A stretch of 64,000 nt of DNA from Dryomyza anilis (Eukaryota; Arthropoda; Insecta; Diptera; Dryomyzidae). The position numbers and the translations under genes were made by a program. The notes beneath the pieces were generated by a model. It was not told the origin of the DNA. It made no database searches and worked only from the letters and a program-made list of their open reading frames with translations. This document shows, piece after piece, positions 22,881 through 34,540 of the stretch. Numbering within the stretch: position 1 is the stretch's first letter; each line of letters opens with the position of its first letter. The stretch lies in assembly GCA_951804985.1 (NCBI GenBank), contig OX638130.1:86523069-86587068 (forward strand), in the 5' to 3' direction.

Positions 22881-23097
22881 AGCATTGGTCTGCCAGTGCT
22901 AGTTGAGTCTTCAGCCCATCGTCAGGCCTGGCATTTCCTACATTGGTGTGCCTATCTTAAATACACAGATATTTGTTATTAAATGTTTTAGGTTTGCCAC
23001 GCCCATTTTGGTCCAAATTTCATGTTCCTAGGTTTAAGGGTTTGGTTTGGGCGTTGACCGATCAGTCAGTCAGTCAATCAGGACTTGTTCTTTTATA

Positions 23098-24034
23098 TCG
23101 TCACTATCATGCCAAAGAGCCGAATGTGTAATTTTTGCTTTTTGCGTTTTTTTTACATTTACGAACGTCAAGTATACTGTGCCAAAATGGTGTGTGATTT
23201 TGTTGGATATTAGCCACAAAAGACAAAACCAAAAGGACGAATGAGAAAATTAAAAATTGTTCATGCCAAAAGGGCGAATCTTTTCGTTTTTTTGCCATAA
23301 CTTTTTATTGGTATAAGACAAAATAGTGGTATAAAGCCATTAATTGTTTGTTTTTAAAGCACCTATCGATTGACATCATTAATTTGAAATGATTTTTTTG
23401 AATTTTTATTATTAGCAAGAACAATTATTTTTAAGTAATGATGCCAATTGATAGGTGCTTTGAAAACAAACAATTAATGACTTTACACCACTATGTTATT
23501 TTGCACCAATAAAGAGTTATAGCAGAAAAAGGAAAAGATTCGCCCTTCTGTCATGACAAGATTTTCAATTTTTCGAATTTTTAAGTTTTTTTTTCCTATA
23601 ACTCTTTATTAGTACAAGATAAAATTGTCATGTAAAAGCATTATTTGTTTGTTTTTAAAGCACCTATCGATTGGCATCATTATTTAAAAAAAATTTGCAA
23701 AATATTTCAAATGGAAAATTAATGTTTGACAAATTATTTTGAAATAATGATGCAAATCGATAGGTGCTTTGAAAACAAACAATTGATGCTTTTATATAAC
23801 TATTTTATCTTGCGCAAATAAATAGTTATAGCAAAAAAACAGAAATATTTGCATTTTGGTCAGGATATAACCACACAAAATCCTTATTTATAATTGTCCA
23901 AATTGAAAGATATTTTATATACGTTATGATAATTAATGCATAAACCAAAATAACCAAAAATTACTAATTTTTAGAGCACTTCAAACTTTAGAATTTGAAA
24001 ATGCACATTCGCCCCTTTTTCATGATAGTGACGA
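23098..24034. mobile_element. Double-hairpin foldback element in a TA target
   Basis: The ends TCGTCACTATCATG (23098) and CATGATAGTGACGA (to 24034) are inverted repeats, with similarity continuing into GCGAATGTG. TA flanks both sides (23096-23097, 24035-24036). Inside are two tandem hairpins: arms about 23261-23386 / 23432-23556, and about 23590-23686 / 23741-23842. All four arms share AAAGCACCTATCGATTG and ATAACTCTTTATT sequence, so the second hairpin is a diverged duplicate of the first. No transposase. TA flanks suggest Tc1/mariner-type mobilisation. Confidence 0.8.
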
Positions 24035-24060
24035 TATATACTTTCAATTTGGATAAATAT

Positions 24061-24454
24061 AAATACGGATTTCAAACATTTTTCACATTTTTCTTTTGTT
24101 TTGTTCTTCTTTTCGTCGATTTCTTGCTCATTTTACTTGTATTAAGTTATTTTTTTTATTGCTTCCCATTTTGATTCTCTTGTCTGCTTTCTTTTGCTAT
24201 TTGTTTTATTTGTTTTTTCTTTCCATTTACCATTTTATTTTTTTCTTTTATTAACTTTTCATGTATTATTTATTCCCCATTTTATTATATGTACTTGGCT
24301 CTATTAGTTTTCATTTTTATCTTTCTTTTTTTATTCTTTATTTTCCTGATTTTCGTCTTCTCTTTATTCTATTTCGTTTACTCTTCTATTTAATCTGAAA
24401 ATATTTAAACTCTACACTAAAAGTGAAAGAATAAATTCAATTTGATCCTTTTGT
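24061..24454. other. T-rich pyrimidine stretch
   Basis: TTTTATTTTTTTCTTTTATT-like composition with no supported feature. Confidence 0.5.
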
Positions 24455-24850
24455 AACACTCAGAAAATCTCACAAAAAAAAACCTATTGATTCAATAGTA
24501 TTTTGTACTATTGTTTACCATATGTGTACCATCTTTCCTCCCTTAACCTATAATCCTTTCTTACGATCAACACTGTGCATTACATGAATAGGGGGCATCA
24601 CCTGAGCGTTGGTTAATTCGTAAAAAAAAAAAGGTGGTCAACATTAATTCAATAGAGCATGTTATTGATAATACATTAATTTTTCTATTGTTTTAATAGT
24701 GATTTTATATTGATTTACTAGTGAAATAGCAAAAGCCATCAATAGTGTGGACGCCACTATAACATAAATAGTTCCTATTAATAGGGAAAATCCCATTGAT
24801 TAAATTTAATAGTAAAAAATCATTGAATCAATACGAATTCCTGTCGATTT
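24455..24850. mobile_element. MITE relic interrupted by a retrotransposon 3' end
   Basis: Begins ACACTCAGAAAATCTCAC and carries ATTGATTCAATAGTATTTTG. It continues after the insert with AATTCAATAGAGCATG and AATAGGGAAAATCCCATTGA, words of the 24975 family. The right end is not clear. A 105-bp retrotransposon fragment (24528-24632) lies inside. Confidence 0.5.
24528..24632 (+). mobile_element. Non-LTR retrotransposon extreme 3' end with poly(A)
   Basis: Matches the 3' UTR of the fragment at 28532-28940: ACGATCAACACTGTGCATT, TAGGGGGCATC, GAGCGTTGGTTAAT, then an A11 tail at 24622-24632. It starts inside the pyrimidine-rich end of the coding region, so it is strongly 5'-truncated, as expected for target-primed reverse transcription. 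Confidence 0.8.
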
Positions 24851-24974
24851 AATGATTTTTTGGATTCAGTTGATTCAAATAAATAATTTCATAATTTTGA
24901 TCTTCGTTCCTTATTTCTTTTACAATGTTTTTATACTTTCTTTTATTTGTATTTTTTCCGTTGATTTCTTCTTA

Positions 24975-25182
24975 CTACACTCAGAAAAAATTCTATTAAA
25001 ATTGGTCAATAGGACAATTATTGATTCAATAGTATACAAAAAATAAATATTTTCTTTTAAACACAATAAGAATTTAATAGTATTGAATAGTATTTTTTAC
25101 CTATTAAAATAATTATTTATCCTATTGACTAGATTTAATAACAAAAAACTTTTAGTTTTATAGTATTTTTTTATGAGTGTAC
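24975..25182 (+). mobile_element. MITE, type copy of the TACACTCAGAAAA family, about 208 bp
   Basis: Ends TACACTCA and TGAGTGTA are inverted repeats, extended by A and T runs. The body has AAAATTGGTCAATAGGACAA, ATTGATTCAATAGTATAC and TTATCCTATTGAC. It aligns end to end with 41943-42170 and, reversed, with 6176-6477. Confidence 0.75.
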
Positions 25183-25719
25183 TACTAATTTGTTGAGAAG
25201 TTAGTTAGGAATTCGTATTGATTATGAGAAGTGACAATTTGTATCCAGCAGATACTACAATGTATTTTGCACAACACCCCGTAAAAAAATAATAATTCTT
25301 ATATATTACATTACAATTCTAAATTACAAACATTGATAAGCACTCAAATCTGCATTTATGCCTTTATAGTTCAACGACCTGACTCGACTAGATCGAAAAT
25401 ATGTAACTCTGAGATACTCTGACATTTAGTATGTAATCTCGTAAAGAATGATTCGCATATTTTGTACTAAATTTCTAAAAATATCCACTGATGTTGCTGA
25501 TGCGTCAGCCTGTGCGTCAAGCGTTACGCACAAAAATGTTGGACACATCATAAAAATATCCATTAAATTTGTATTTCTGTACCAAGTGATAACAAGCAGT
25601 AATTAAAAGCAAGAAATAAAAACCACATAAAACAACAACTAAAATACAACGTATTTTATCATTGAATTTGCAAAATTAATTTTAATTGTATTTAAAAATT
25701 TATGGAAAAAAAACCGTTT
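25183..25719. other. Unassigned AT-rich DNA
   Basis: No supported feature. Confidence 0.45.
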
Positions 25720-27260
25720 AATTTAAAAGTTCTTCAAATTTTTACTCAAAAATTAAAAATTTTAATAAAAATTAAATTTTGACCAAAAATTCTAATTTTA
25801 ACTAAAAATTCTAATTTTAACTAAAAATTCTAATTTTAATTAAAAATTCAATTTTTCACTAAAAATTCAAATTTTCACTAAAAATTACAATTTTCACTAA
25901 AAATTAAAATTTTTACTAAAAATTCAAATTTTTACTAAAAATTCAAATTTTTACTAAAAATTCAAATTTTCACTAAAAAATTCAATTTTTCACTAAAAAT
26001 TCAATTTATCACTAAAAATTTCAAATTTTCACTATAAATTAAATTTTTCACTAAAAATTCTATTTTTCACTGAAAATTCAATTTTTCACTGTAATTCAAG
26101 TTTTCACTAAAAATTAAATTTTTCACTAAAAAATTCAATTTTTCACTAAAAATTAAATTTTTCACTAAAAATTAAATTTTTCACTAAAAAATTCAATTTT
26201 TCACTAAAAATTAAATTTTTCACTAAAAAATTCAATTTTTCACTAAAAATTAAATTTTTCACTAAAAATTAAATTTTTCACTAAAAATTAAAATTTTCAC
26301 TGTAATTCAAGTTTTCACTAAAAATTAAATTTTTCACTAAAAAATTCAATTTTTCACTAAAAATTAAATTTTTCACTAAAAAATTCAATTTTTCACTAAA
26401 AATTAAATTTTTCACTAAAAAATTCAATTTTTCACTAAAAATTCAATTTTTCAATAAAAATTCAAATTTTCACTAAAAGTTAAATTTTCACTAAAACTTC
26501 AATTTTTCACTAAAAATTCAATTTTTCACTAAAAATTCAATTTTTCACTAAAAATTTAATTTTTCCACTAAAAATTCAATTTTTCACTAAAAATTCAATT
26601 TTTCACTAAAAATTAAATTGTTCACTAAAAAATTCAATTTTTCCCTAAAAATTCAATTTTTCACTAAAAAATTCAATTTTTCACTAAAAATTCAATTTTT
26701 CACTAAAAATTCAATTTTTCACTAAAAATTAAATTTTTCACTAAAAATTCAATTTTTCACTAAAAATTCAATTTTTCACTAAAAATTCAATTTTTCACTA
26801 AAAATTCAATTTTTCACTAAAAATTCAATTTTTCACTAAAAATTCAATTTTTCACTAAAAATTCAATTTTTCACTAAAAATTCAATTTTTCACTAAGAAT
26901 TCAATTTTTCACTAAAAATTCAATAATTCAAATTTTCACTAAAAATTCAAATGTTCACTAAAAATTCAATTTTTCACTAAAAATTCAGTTTTTCACTAAA
27001 AATTCAATTTTTCACTAAAAATTAAAATTTTCACTAAAATTAAATTTTTCTCGAATAATTCAATTTTTCACTCAAAATTAAATTTTTCACTAAAAAATTA
27101 AAATGTTCCCCTAAAATTCAATTTTTCACTAAGAAGTCAATTTTTAACTAACAAATCAAATTTTCACTAAAAATTCAATTTCTTAATAAGATTCAATTTT
27201 TTTGTTCTCTAAAAATTTAAATTTTTCACTAAAAATTCACTTTCCCCTAAATATTATGTT
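25720..27260 (+). repeat. 19-bp minisatellite, locus 2 (largest array)
   Basis: About eighty units of the CACTAAAAATTCAATTTTT family. The first few are degenerate (TAATTTTAACTAAAAATTC), and the centre (26750-26900) is almost homogeneous. A higher-order alternation of ATTAAATTT and AATTCAATTT units occurs at 26100-26440. Non-coding. Confidence 0.92.
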
Positions 27261-28531
27261 TTTCTTATATTTCAAATATTCTCGAAAATTGAAATTTTGA
27301 TTTTAACATTTTTTTGACTTCCCCAATTTATTTAACCAAAACTCATCACCTTCCTTTGCTTAAAATACAATCGTAATATTTTCAAAAATTTCACAAATAT
27401 ATTCATCAGTTGTATCCGCATTTAAAATTTAAAAGATGGAAAAAAAAACAAAGTTTATTACGACGATCTCGTAATTTATTCAATGAATGGCGCCCACAAC
27501 CCAGATGTGCGAATTTAATGAAAGCATAACGAAAACAATGTGATTCAATAAAATTTTATTTAATTTTATTTCATTTCACACAATGATTGAGCTAAAAAAT
27601 GTGGCAAAAACAGAAGAAAGAATAAAAATAAAAAAAAATAAAAAACAAACAAAAATTAAATCGAAAAACACGAAAATTTAAATATAGAACACAAGGCAAA
27701 TCCAACGGATACGTGTGTGGATTCAGATGGATTCTGCGAAATAAAAAGAAATAAAATTTATAAGCGGAATACTTAGTAAATGCAAAATAAAAATCTATTT
27801 CTAACAACGATCAGTTAAAGAAATCACATGTTTGGTTGGATTGTCGGAGGGAAAGGGAATGAATGTATCTAGAGGATGGGAAGAATGTATCTGTTTAGTT
27901 GATGGATTTGCCAAACTGTCGAAGAAATAAACGCCTTAAAGTTCTTTGCATACCAAGTGCTAAATTCAATTGAATAATAGAATTGCTAACGTAAATATAA
28001 ATTTATTTTAGTAGGTAGTATTTTTTTTTTGTAGTTCTCCTTTTTTTGTACACTGCCAATTTTTGTATATCGTAGTATTTTAAACAGCTGCTTTTATTGT
28101 TGCGTTTTTTTTTTTGTATTTTTGGCATTCGTCACCACATCGGGTACGTTCTGAGCGTAAATTAACGTAAATCAGTTGGCGTTCTTTTTATTTAATTGAT
28201 TACTTTTGATTGTGGGTGGGCGAGAGGTGTGCGACCGACCATTTGACACTTGGTTTACGTGTTATGTAGTACGTCGTATATTTATTTTTGGCTCCACGTG
28301 AACTGAGCAACGTTATCGGTTGTTTTATTATATTCTTTTTATAAATGGATTTTTTTTTTTCATTTTTAAAATTTTACTTTTGTTGGGCATTGATCGTAAT
28401 TTTTTATTGTTATTAATTTCACATTAAGATTGCGCAATATTTTTTTTTCGGTTTTTTGCAAAACTGTTTGATTACGATATCGGAAAGTTACTTTAATTCT
28501 ATGCAGACAGAAAATATTTATGGTAATCATA
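27261..28531. other. AT-rich DNA, no gene recognised
   Basis: Mixed AT-rich sequence with a somewhat more complex part at 27460-27960 and 28130-28330. The minus-strand frame at 27592-27807 is an F/Y-rich reading of A-rich DNA. No splice-supported exon was found. Confidence 0.4.
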
Positions 28532-28940
28532 TTTTTTTTTTTTTACATATTAACCAACGCTCAGGGGATGCCCCCTATTTATGCAATGCACAGTGTTGAT
28601 CGTAAGAAGGGATGATAGATTAAATGGAGGGGGGAAAGATGGAGTAGTGTCGGTGAATGTTTGTTTTGACCTTGCCAATATCAAAAATGTCGGGAAAAAC
28701 AGACGCAGGGAGATTGTTCCACAAACGTATCGTGCGACTGAAGAACGAATTCTCTCGGTAATGCGTGGTTCTATTGAGAGCCGAGTGAACTACGAAAGGG
28801 TGGGCTTGGTTCGATGCCCGAGTAGAACGAGAGGACACACGACCTGGTGGAATCAGGCCATGTATTTCCCTCGAACACTTACCATTGTAATACCTATAGG
28901 TCCTTCGGTGCTCAAGAGTGCTTTTGCATAAAGTGTATCA
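28532..28940 (-). pseudogene. Non-LTR retrotransposon 3' fragment (polymerase C-terminus, 3' UTR, poly(A))
   Basis: On the minus strand an uninterrupted frame from about 28931 to a TAA at 28620-28622 reads through LEHRRTYRYYNGKCSREIHG, then HPFVVHSALNRTTHYRENSF, RLWNNLPASVFPDIF and IHRHYSIFPPS. This is the pattern at the C-terminal end of jockey/CR1-like non-LTR reverse transcriptases, downstream of the polymerase domain. A roughly 75-base 3' UTR follows, then a poly(A) tail (T run at 28532-28544). The catalytic part is absent, so it is a 5'-truncated, inactive insertion. Clade assignment is tentative. Confidence 0.8.
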
Positions 28941-29607
28941 TTTATAATTATTGAAAAAAAAAATATTAATTTAAAATGTTAATTTATCAATAATAATTAG
29001 GTTTAATGAGGCGTAAGCTTTTATAAAAATTTACCAATTTTATGAAATTTTTGAAATTTATTTTTAATTTCTTTCACCCCACAATTTAATGAAGAAAAGT
29101 AGACTTTGAAAAATGTCGAAAACTATTATTAAAATTTAATGTTTGGAATGTTTTAATTCTAAATAGGGTGATTTCACGTCATATCAACTGCACATGTTTT
29201 GACCGCACCATCTTATAAGTAAATAACATTTTGTAGAAAGGATTCACGACTTGAAATTAAGAAAAAACACAAAATTTCAGTTTAGTAAAAAAGTCAATAT
29301 TAATTAAATTAGCCTTGAGCAGTGTTTCCAGATTGGTTAAATATATTTCGGAATTTAATGTTGTTTGTTTTTAGTCGACCTTAAATTAGAGTAATGCAAA
29401 AACTAATTTGTCGGGCTCTAGGTCTACCAAATGCAATATGTATTTTGCAATTGTTTATAAAAGTCTCATACAAATGATTTGTTTTAATGTTAGCTTTTCA
29501 TAAACAAAAGCATTTTTAAAATCGCACAACCGTTGAACTTTTTACAATTATTGAACTTTACCCATTTTTTCTCCATAACCATTAAAAATACAATCTCCTA
29601 TGCAAAA
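28941..29607. other. AT-rich DNA
   Basis: Contains GGGTGATTTCACGTCATATC at 29166, which may be an edge of another dispersed element, but no partner was found in the window. Confidence 0.4.
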
Positions 29608-30080
29608 ACTTACACAAAAAAAAAATTACCAACAACCAGTATTCATCATATTGATGATTTCATTCATTGTACTAAAATCGTATTTTTCCAATGCTTTTCA
29701 TTTTCAATGTTTTTTATAACATCAAATTTCAAATTAAAATTTATCACTTTTACATATTTATAATTCTTATAAGATTCATGATATTTAAATTAATATGGTT
29801 TGATGAGCAAAATTCATCAATATGATGTTCACTTTTTCATTAATATGATGAAATGAAATGGAGTCTTCGAATAATTATAAATTAAATATTATAACTCGTA
29901 TAAGAATTATAAATACATAAATGTGTAAATGGAGACAAATTTGTGTTTGAAATTTGATGTTAAAAAAAATATTGAAAATGAAAAACAAAAACAAAAACAA
30001 AAAAATACGATTTTATTTCAATGAATGAATTCATCAATATGATGAATCCAGGAAGTTGGTGAAATTTTTTGTGTGTAAGT
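29608..30080. mobile_element. Foldback element with arms of about 165-185 bp
   Basis: The left arm (29608-29772) begins ACTTACACAAAAA, then ACCAACAACCAGTATTCATC, CATATTGATGA, AAATCGTATTTTTCC, AACATCAAATTTCAAA and TATAATTCTTATA. The right arm (29896-30080) is the reverse complement with small indels and ends GTGTAAGT. The loop (about 123 bases) holds further TTCATCAATATGATG palindromes. No coding content. Confidence 0.8.
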
Positions 30081-30845
30081 ACTCTAAACAATATTCTAAA
30101 CAATATTTTTTAAATTCTCAAAATCGGTTGAGTGTTTCGGAAAATAATGAATTAATATTCGAGTGACCATAAACTCAAAATAATTTCTAGGACATTTTAA
30201 GAAATATTTTTTCGTAATTTTTAATTTCGTAAAATACACGAATAATTCGTAAACAGAAAATAAATGTACATCATATTGATGAATTCCGTTCTTCAAACCA
30301 TGATTCATTGTATTGAAGAACCATTCATAATATTAATGACTACTAACGCCATTATTGTTATGAATGCTATCATAAATATGAAGAACGCTTGGTAACTGCC
30401 GAAAAAGATATAAAATACAAATATATATTATAGAATATATATTATAAATATATATTCTTCATATTGAAGAACGCTGTTCATTAAACCAAATTTCTATCAA
30501 CATATTTTTTTTCGTTCATTTTTTGCCATACTTCTCAGTTCTCAAGTAGTTCTTGTGTGTTATTTCTTATATAAAGCTTGCTCGACATGCATAAATTAGT
30601 ATAATGTTTTATAATATACATATTTATTATAATTACAACTTTTTATTAATAAAAAGTTATATATATAAAAAAATATAAATATATAAATTTTTTTTGTCGA
30701 AAAAATTTTTTTTCGAAGAAATTTTTTTTCGAAAAAAAAAAATTAAAAAAAAAAATTACAAAATAAAAAAATTAAAAATTAATTAAAAAAAATTCATAAT
30801 ATTTATGAATAAATTCATCATATTGAAGAATTTTTTTTTCTGTGT
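30081..30845. repeat. AT-rich stretch with ATTCATCATATTGATGAA words
   Basis: Continues the palindromic TTCATAATATTAATGA vocabulary of the foldback element to TTCATCATATTGAAGAA and TTTTCTGTGTAGG at the right (30815-30848). Probably a second related element; its left end was not resolved. Confidence 0.45.
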
Positions 30846-31735
30846 AGGTTACACGAAACATTTGTAATTTTTATTTTATTCCCAACATTTTTTTTACGAA
30901 CGATTAGTAAAAAAAAATTAAAAAAAAACAACCAAATTACGAATATTTCGTTTAAATTACGAAACATTCATTATATTATTTTATATCACAATTTTTTACG
31001 AAAGATTAATATATTTTACGAATAAATTACTAAACTTTCGTAAATTTTGAGGCTATATGTAGAATTTTACGAAACATTAGTGTTTTTTTTACAAATCATT
31101 CGTCAAAACAGAAATCAGTTGCGTCAAATAACAACTTGGAGTTGCATTTTAATTTAGTTGGTATCACGATCGCAATCAGATAGTTATAAATACAAAAGGT
31201 ATCAGTTTTGTTTGTGTCATATATTTATGAATGATTCGTCATTTTCATCGAGAGTTTTTTAAACAACATATTTTAGTTAATTGGTATCGAGGGCTCAAAA
31301 AGATAGTTATAAATACAAAAATGTGTTATGTGTTAGTTCCGTTTGTGTCAAAAATATCATATTTCAAATTTTTCATATTTTTATGAATCGTCATTTTCAT
31401 CGACCGTTTTTTTCGTGTATTTTACGAAAGATTCGTAAAATGTTTCATAAACCTAGGAATGCTATCGTCAAAAGTATGAATACTTTCGTAAAAAGGTATA
31501 CAAAATTTCAATAAACTACGAATCTTTCGTATTATGTACGAATGGTTTTCGTAGATAAAATCTACAAATAGCTTCATAGAATAAACAATTAATATTCGTA
31601 ATTTTGTCATAAATTAACGAAAGTTCTTTCGTGTATTTTACGAAATATTTCGTGGATAAATTTCACGAATTTTTTCGTGAAATACACGAACAATTTCGTG
31701 TATTTTAAGCAGATTTTATTTTGAGTGTAGTTAGA
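30846..31735. repeat. TTACGAAA/TTTCGTAA-rich element
   Basis: More than twenty TTACGAA or TTCGTAA words on both strands, with TTTCGTGTATTTTACGAAA-type palindromes near 31410 and 31630-31705, ending TTTTATTTTGAGTGTAG. Two internal copies of a GATAGTTATAAATACAAAA segment lie at 31180 and 31302. Non-coding; likely a non-autonomous element. Confidence 0.55.
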
Positions 31736-32864
31736 ATGATTTCATAATAAAACTGAAAAAAGAAATTCTTAATAACTTTGATTATTTTTTTAATTTAAAA
31801 ATAAATATAAAATATGTTAATGAGTATATTTTTTTCCTTTAAATGATAAACATTTCAATGTGGTGTTCAGGCAAGTTCGTTATTTATGCATACAAATTTT
31901 TATTTTTTCAAATATTACATCACAATAAAAAAAAAATCCGCAATCTTAATATGTTTCTCCGACGAACTTTAAGATTCTAATCATCAATAACTCATATTGA
32001 TTTTTTTGATATTGCCTAAAATTTTTGAGTTGTTACGTAAAACAAAAACAAATATTTTGAACTATGAATTCTTAGCAATTCGAATTCTGTCTGATTTTTT
32101 TGTATTTCATTAAAAATACTTTAGATAATTTTTTTGGAAATAAACACAATGAAATTCGAGTGGGTCTTACCAAAGTTATGACCAGCCAAACATAAAAAAT
32201 ATAAATTTAATGGTATACCCAGTATTTGTTTCATAATATTTATAGTTTTTTTATTTCGTAATGATTATTAATATTGTCAGATATAAAATTATTTTTAGCA
32301 AAAAATCGTAGTGCAAATTTTCATACTGAACATCCTTAATAATTCTGTGATTTATTATGATAAAACTATAAACTTTAAGAACAAAGTGTACATATACAAA
32401 AATAAAGTAAATTTTCTCAAAATAAATTATCAAAAAAAATAATTTCTACACAAAAAGTATTTTTAGAAAAAGAAAGAAATGTTTGTGATTTATTATGAAA
32501 AAACTATAAACTTTGCAAACAATGTGTAAATATACAAATAAAGCACATGATTTCAGCTATTTTTTTAAAATAATTCAAAAAAATAATTTGTACGCAACAT
32601 TCGCTGACTTTTTGGAATATCCATGTGAACCTCGACATTTACGTTTTTGTTCCGTCCAGAATGACAACTATTTAATTTATAACTTTTGATCTACCGCATA
32701 GAATTCTCTAATTTTTTGCAAATGTTTAGTACTATTTAAATACTACTTGCACAAAAACAATCAAGTAAATTCAATAATTTTCTTTCGAGATACTAAAGTT
32801 TTAAGCGTACGAATGTCCCGTCCGGAATCCCAGGAAATGCCCATATGTGTGAAAAATTGTCAAT
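31736..32864. other. AT-rich DNA with a 140-bp tandem duplication
   Basis: GTGATTTATTATGA followed by AAACTATAAACTTT and GTGTAHATATACAAA occurs at 32346 and 32486, a 140-base spacing with about 80 percent similarity by eye. Nothing else recognised. Confidence 0.55.
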
Positions 32865-33075
32865 CGTACTTTCTAAAGCAGTCATAGATGTTTGAAATTG
32901 AACTACTCTGATACAAGTTAAAAATAATTAAATACAAAACTGCACGTAAAATTTAGGCATATTTGGAATCCTATATTTCGGCAACCCGTCTTTCTAGTCC
33001 CGCCATCTTAACAGGTTTTTTTAATTCTTATAAGACAAGTTCATACAATTTTTATATAAATCGAAATTTTTAGGT
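32865..33075 (+). repeat. Dispersed repeat E, copy 2
   Basis: Same blocks and orientation as 10895-11110, starting ACTTTCTAAAGCAGTCA. Confidence 0.6.
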
Positions 33076-34540
33076 GAAATTTTTAAACAATAATCCAAAC
33101 AATATCCAAAATTCGGTTTATATTGCTAAATAATATTTTGAATTTGGCTATTTCGAATTTGAGTATTTTTCAATATACGTTTTTTCCTTCATATCAATAA
33201 TTCCCAAATCTTGTTAAATATTTCCAATAGCTATTTTAATAATAATTCTATTTAATGTAGACATTATTAAAATGGGTATTTGTAATGTGAGTATTTTTAA
33301 TATAGCTATTTTCCACAAATCACTCGAATCAATAATTTCCAGAATTGGCAACATCGGTTGTCTGCACGCGCCTTCAGCGCAGGTGTACGTAAAAAAACGT
33401 GAATTTGCAAAAAAATAAAAAACAAAAATGCGAAAACAAAAACATATTTTAAAACCGCACCAAAAACGTGTCAATAAAAGACACCAAATTTTATTTATTG
33501 TTGTTTTCAGTATTATTTTGTGAAGGTTTTAAAAATAGCCAAACAAATAAAACGCTTATCATATATGAAACCAACAACTATTGGGATTAGTGGGTGCCCA
33601 GAGACATAAAAAGTGTGCTTAACACGTGATTGGAGCGACAGCAGTTTCAGCAGATGATAAGAATCCCAAAAGAAAAATAAAAAAAAAAAACACAACAAAA
33701 TGAGAACAAAATATCGGCTGATAAAACAGGCAGCCAAGCAGTGCACACAGCAGGCATTCACGTGTTTGCCGGCAAATAAACTGATTTCCGGCACAGATAT
33801 GAATTATAAAAAAATAATATATCTTTTATTTTTGGAACGAAATGATTACATCGCAGCACCAAAGTCTATTAGAGGGTGACATGCATTTAGAAAGTACAAA
33901 AGAAAAAAAAACGGTTAAAAAAAACCAACTGGAAATTCACAAATGGCTGACAGTATGTGACATTAGCAGAATTTCCGAAAGGCTCACGTTACGTATGAGC
34001 AACAATTTTGGAAGAGGGCATATTTTTATTTTTCAAATAGGAATGGATATAATTTAAAGCATTAGTATTTGTAGACGTAAAAGTATTATAAATTATTTAC
34101 ATAAATATAATAATTATAAAAGATCTTTAAACATTTTTGGATATAAAAGTTTTTATCATTAAAAAAAGTCGCAAGTTAAACTACGAAATTTCTTGTGATT
34201 TACATTAAAAATTTTCGGGAAATCGAATATCAAATACTCTACTAAAATAGTCACAATAGCAATATTCAGTGCAAATGTAAAAAATACCTCTAAATTAGAA
34301 CTATACTGGGTCATACCACTTCAGAAATATCAAACTTGGCACGATAAAATCCGTCCAAAAATGTCCATCAATTATGAAAATCTAAAAACCAAAATACAAT
34401 CGAAATCTCATTTCAAAACAAATTTTGCAAAATTTACAAGGTAATAATTTCAAAATACAAATAAAAATATACGCAAAATTTCCAAAAAAATAAATGCATC
34501 CAAAACCTCAAACACAAAAAGGTTCTTAAATTATCCAAAA
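33076..34540. other. Unassigned DNA
   Basis: AT-rich with a more complex part at 33340-34060. The frames at 33513-33794 and 33842-34057 have no recognisable domain and no clear splice context. Confidence 0.4.

Larger units (their letters stand above)
22020..22980 (+). repeat. Dispersed repeat D, copy 1, containing a 51-bp array
   Basis: Contains ACTGGTTAAGCCTTGGAATG, CGTCAGGCCTGGCATT and repeated CAGTTCTGGCAGAGTC. A diverged copy lies at 47530-48060 and matches these blocks partly on the opposite strand. Non-coding; the short forward frames reflect the array. Confidence 0.55.
21586..24060 (+). mobile_element. Dispersed repeat A-like copy, twice interrupted
   Basis: Starts ACTAGCTAGACCCGTGCAC, like the copy at 55731. 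It carries GGGAGGTGCCACGCCCC blocks until about 22020 and resumes at about 22985 (CCACGCCCATTTTGGTCC). It ends with a (CAGT)n tract and CTTTTATATA, the counterpart of the (CAGA)n tail and TTTTATATATATAG end of other copies. Family D (about 22020-22980) and a double-hairpin element (23098-24034) lie inside it. Confidence 0.6.
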
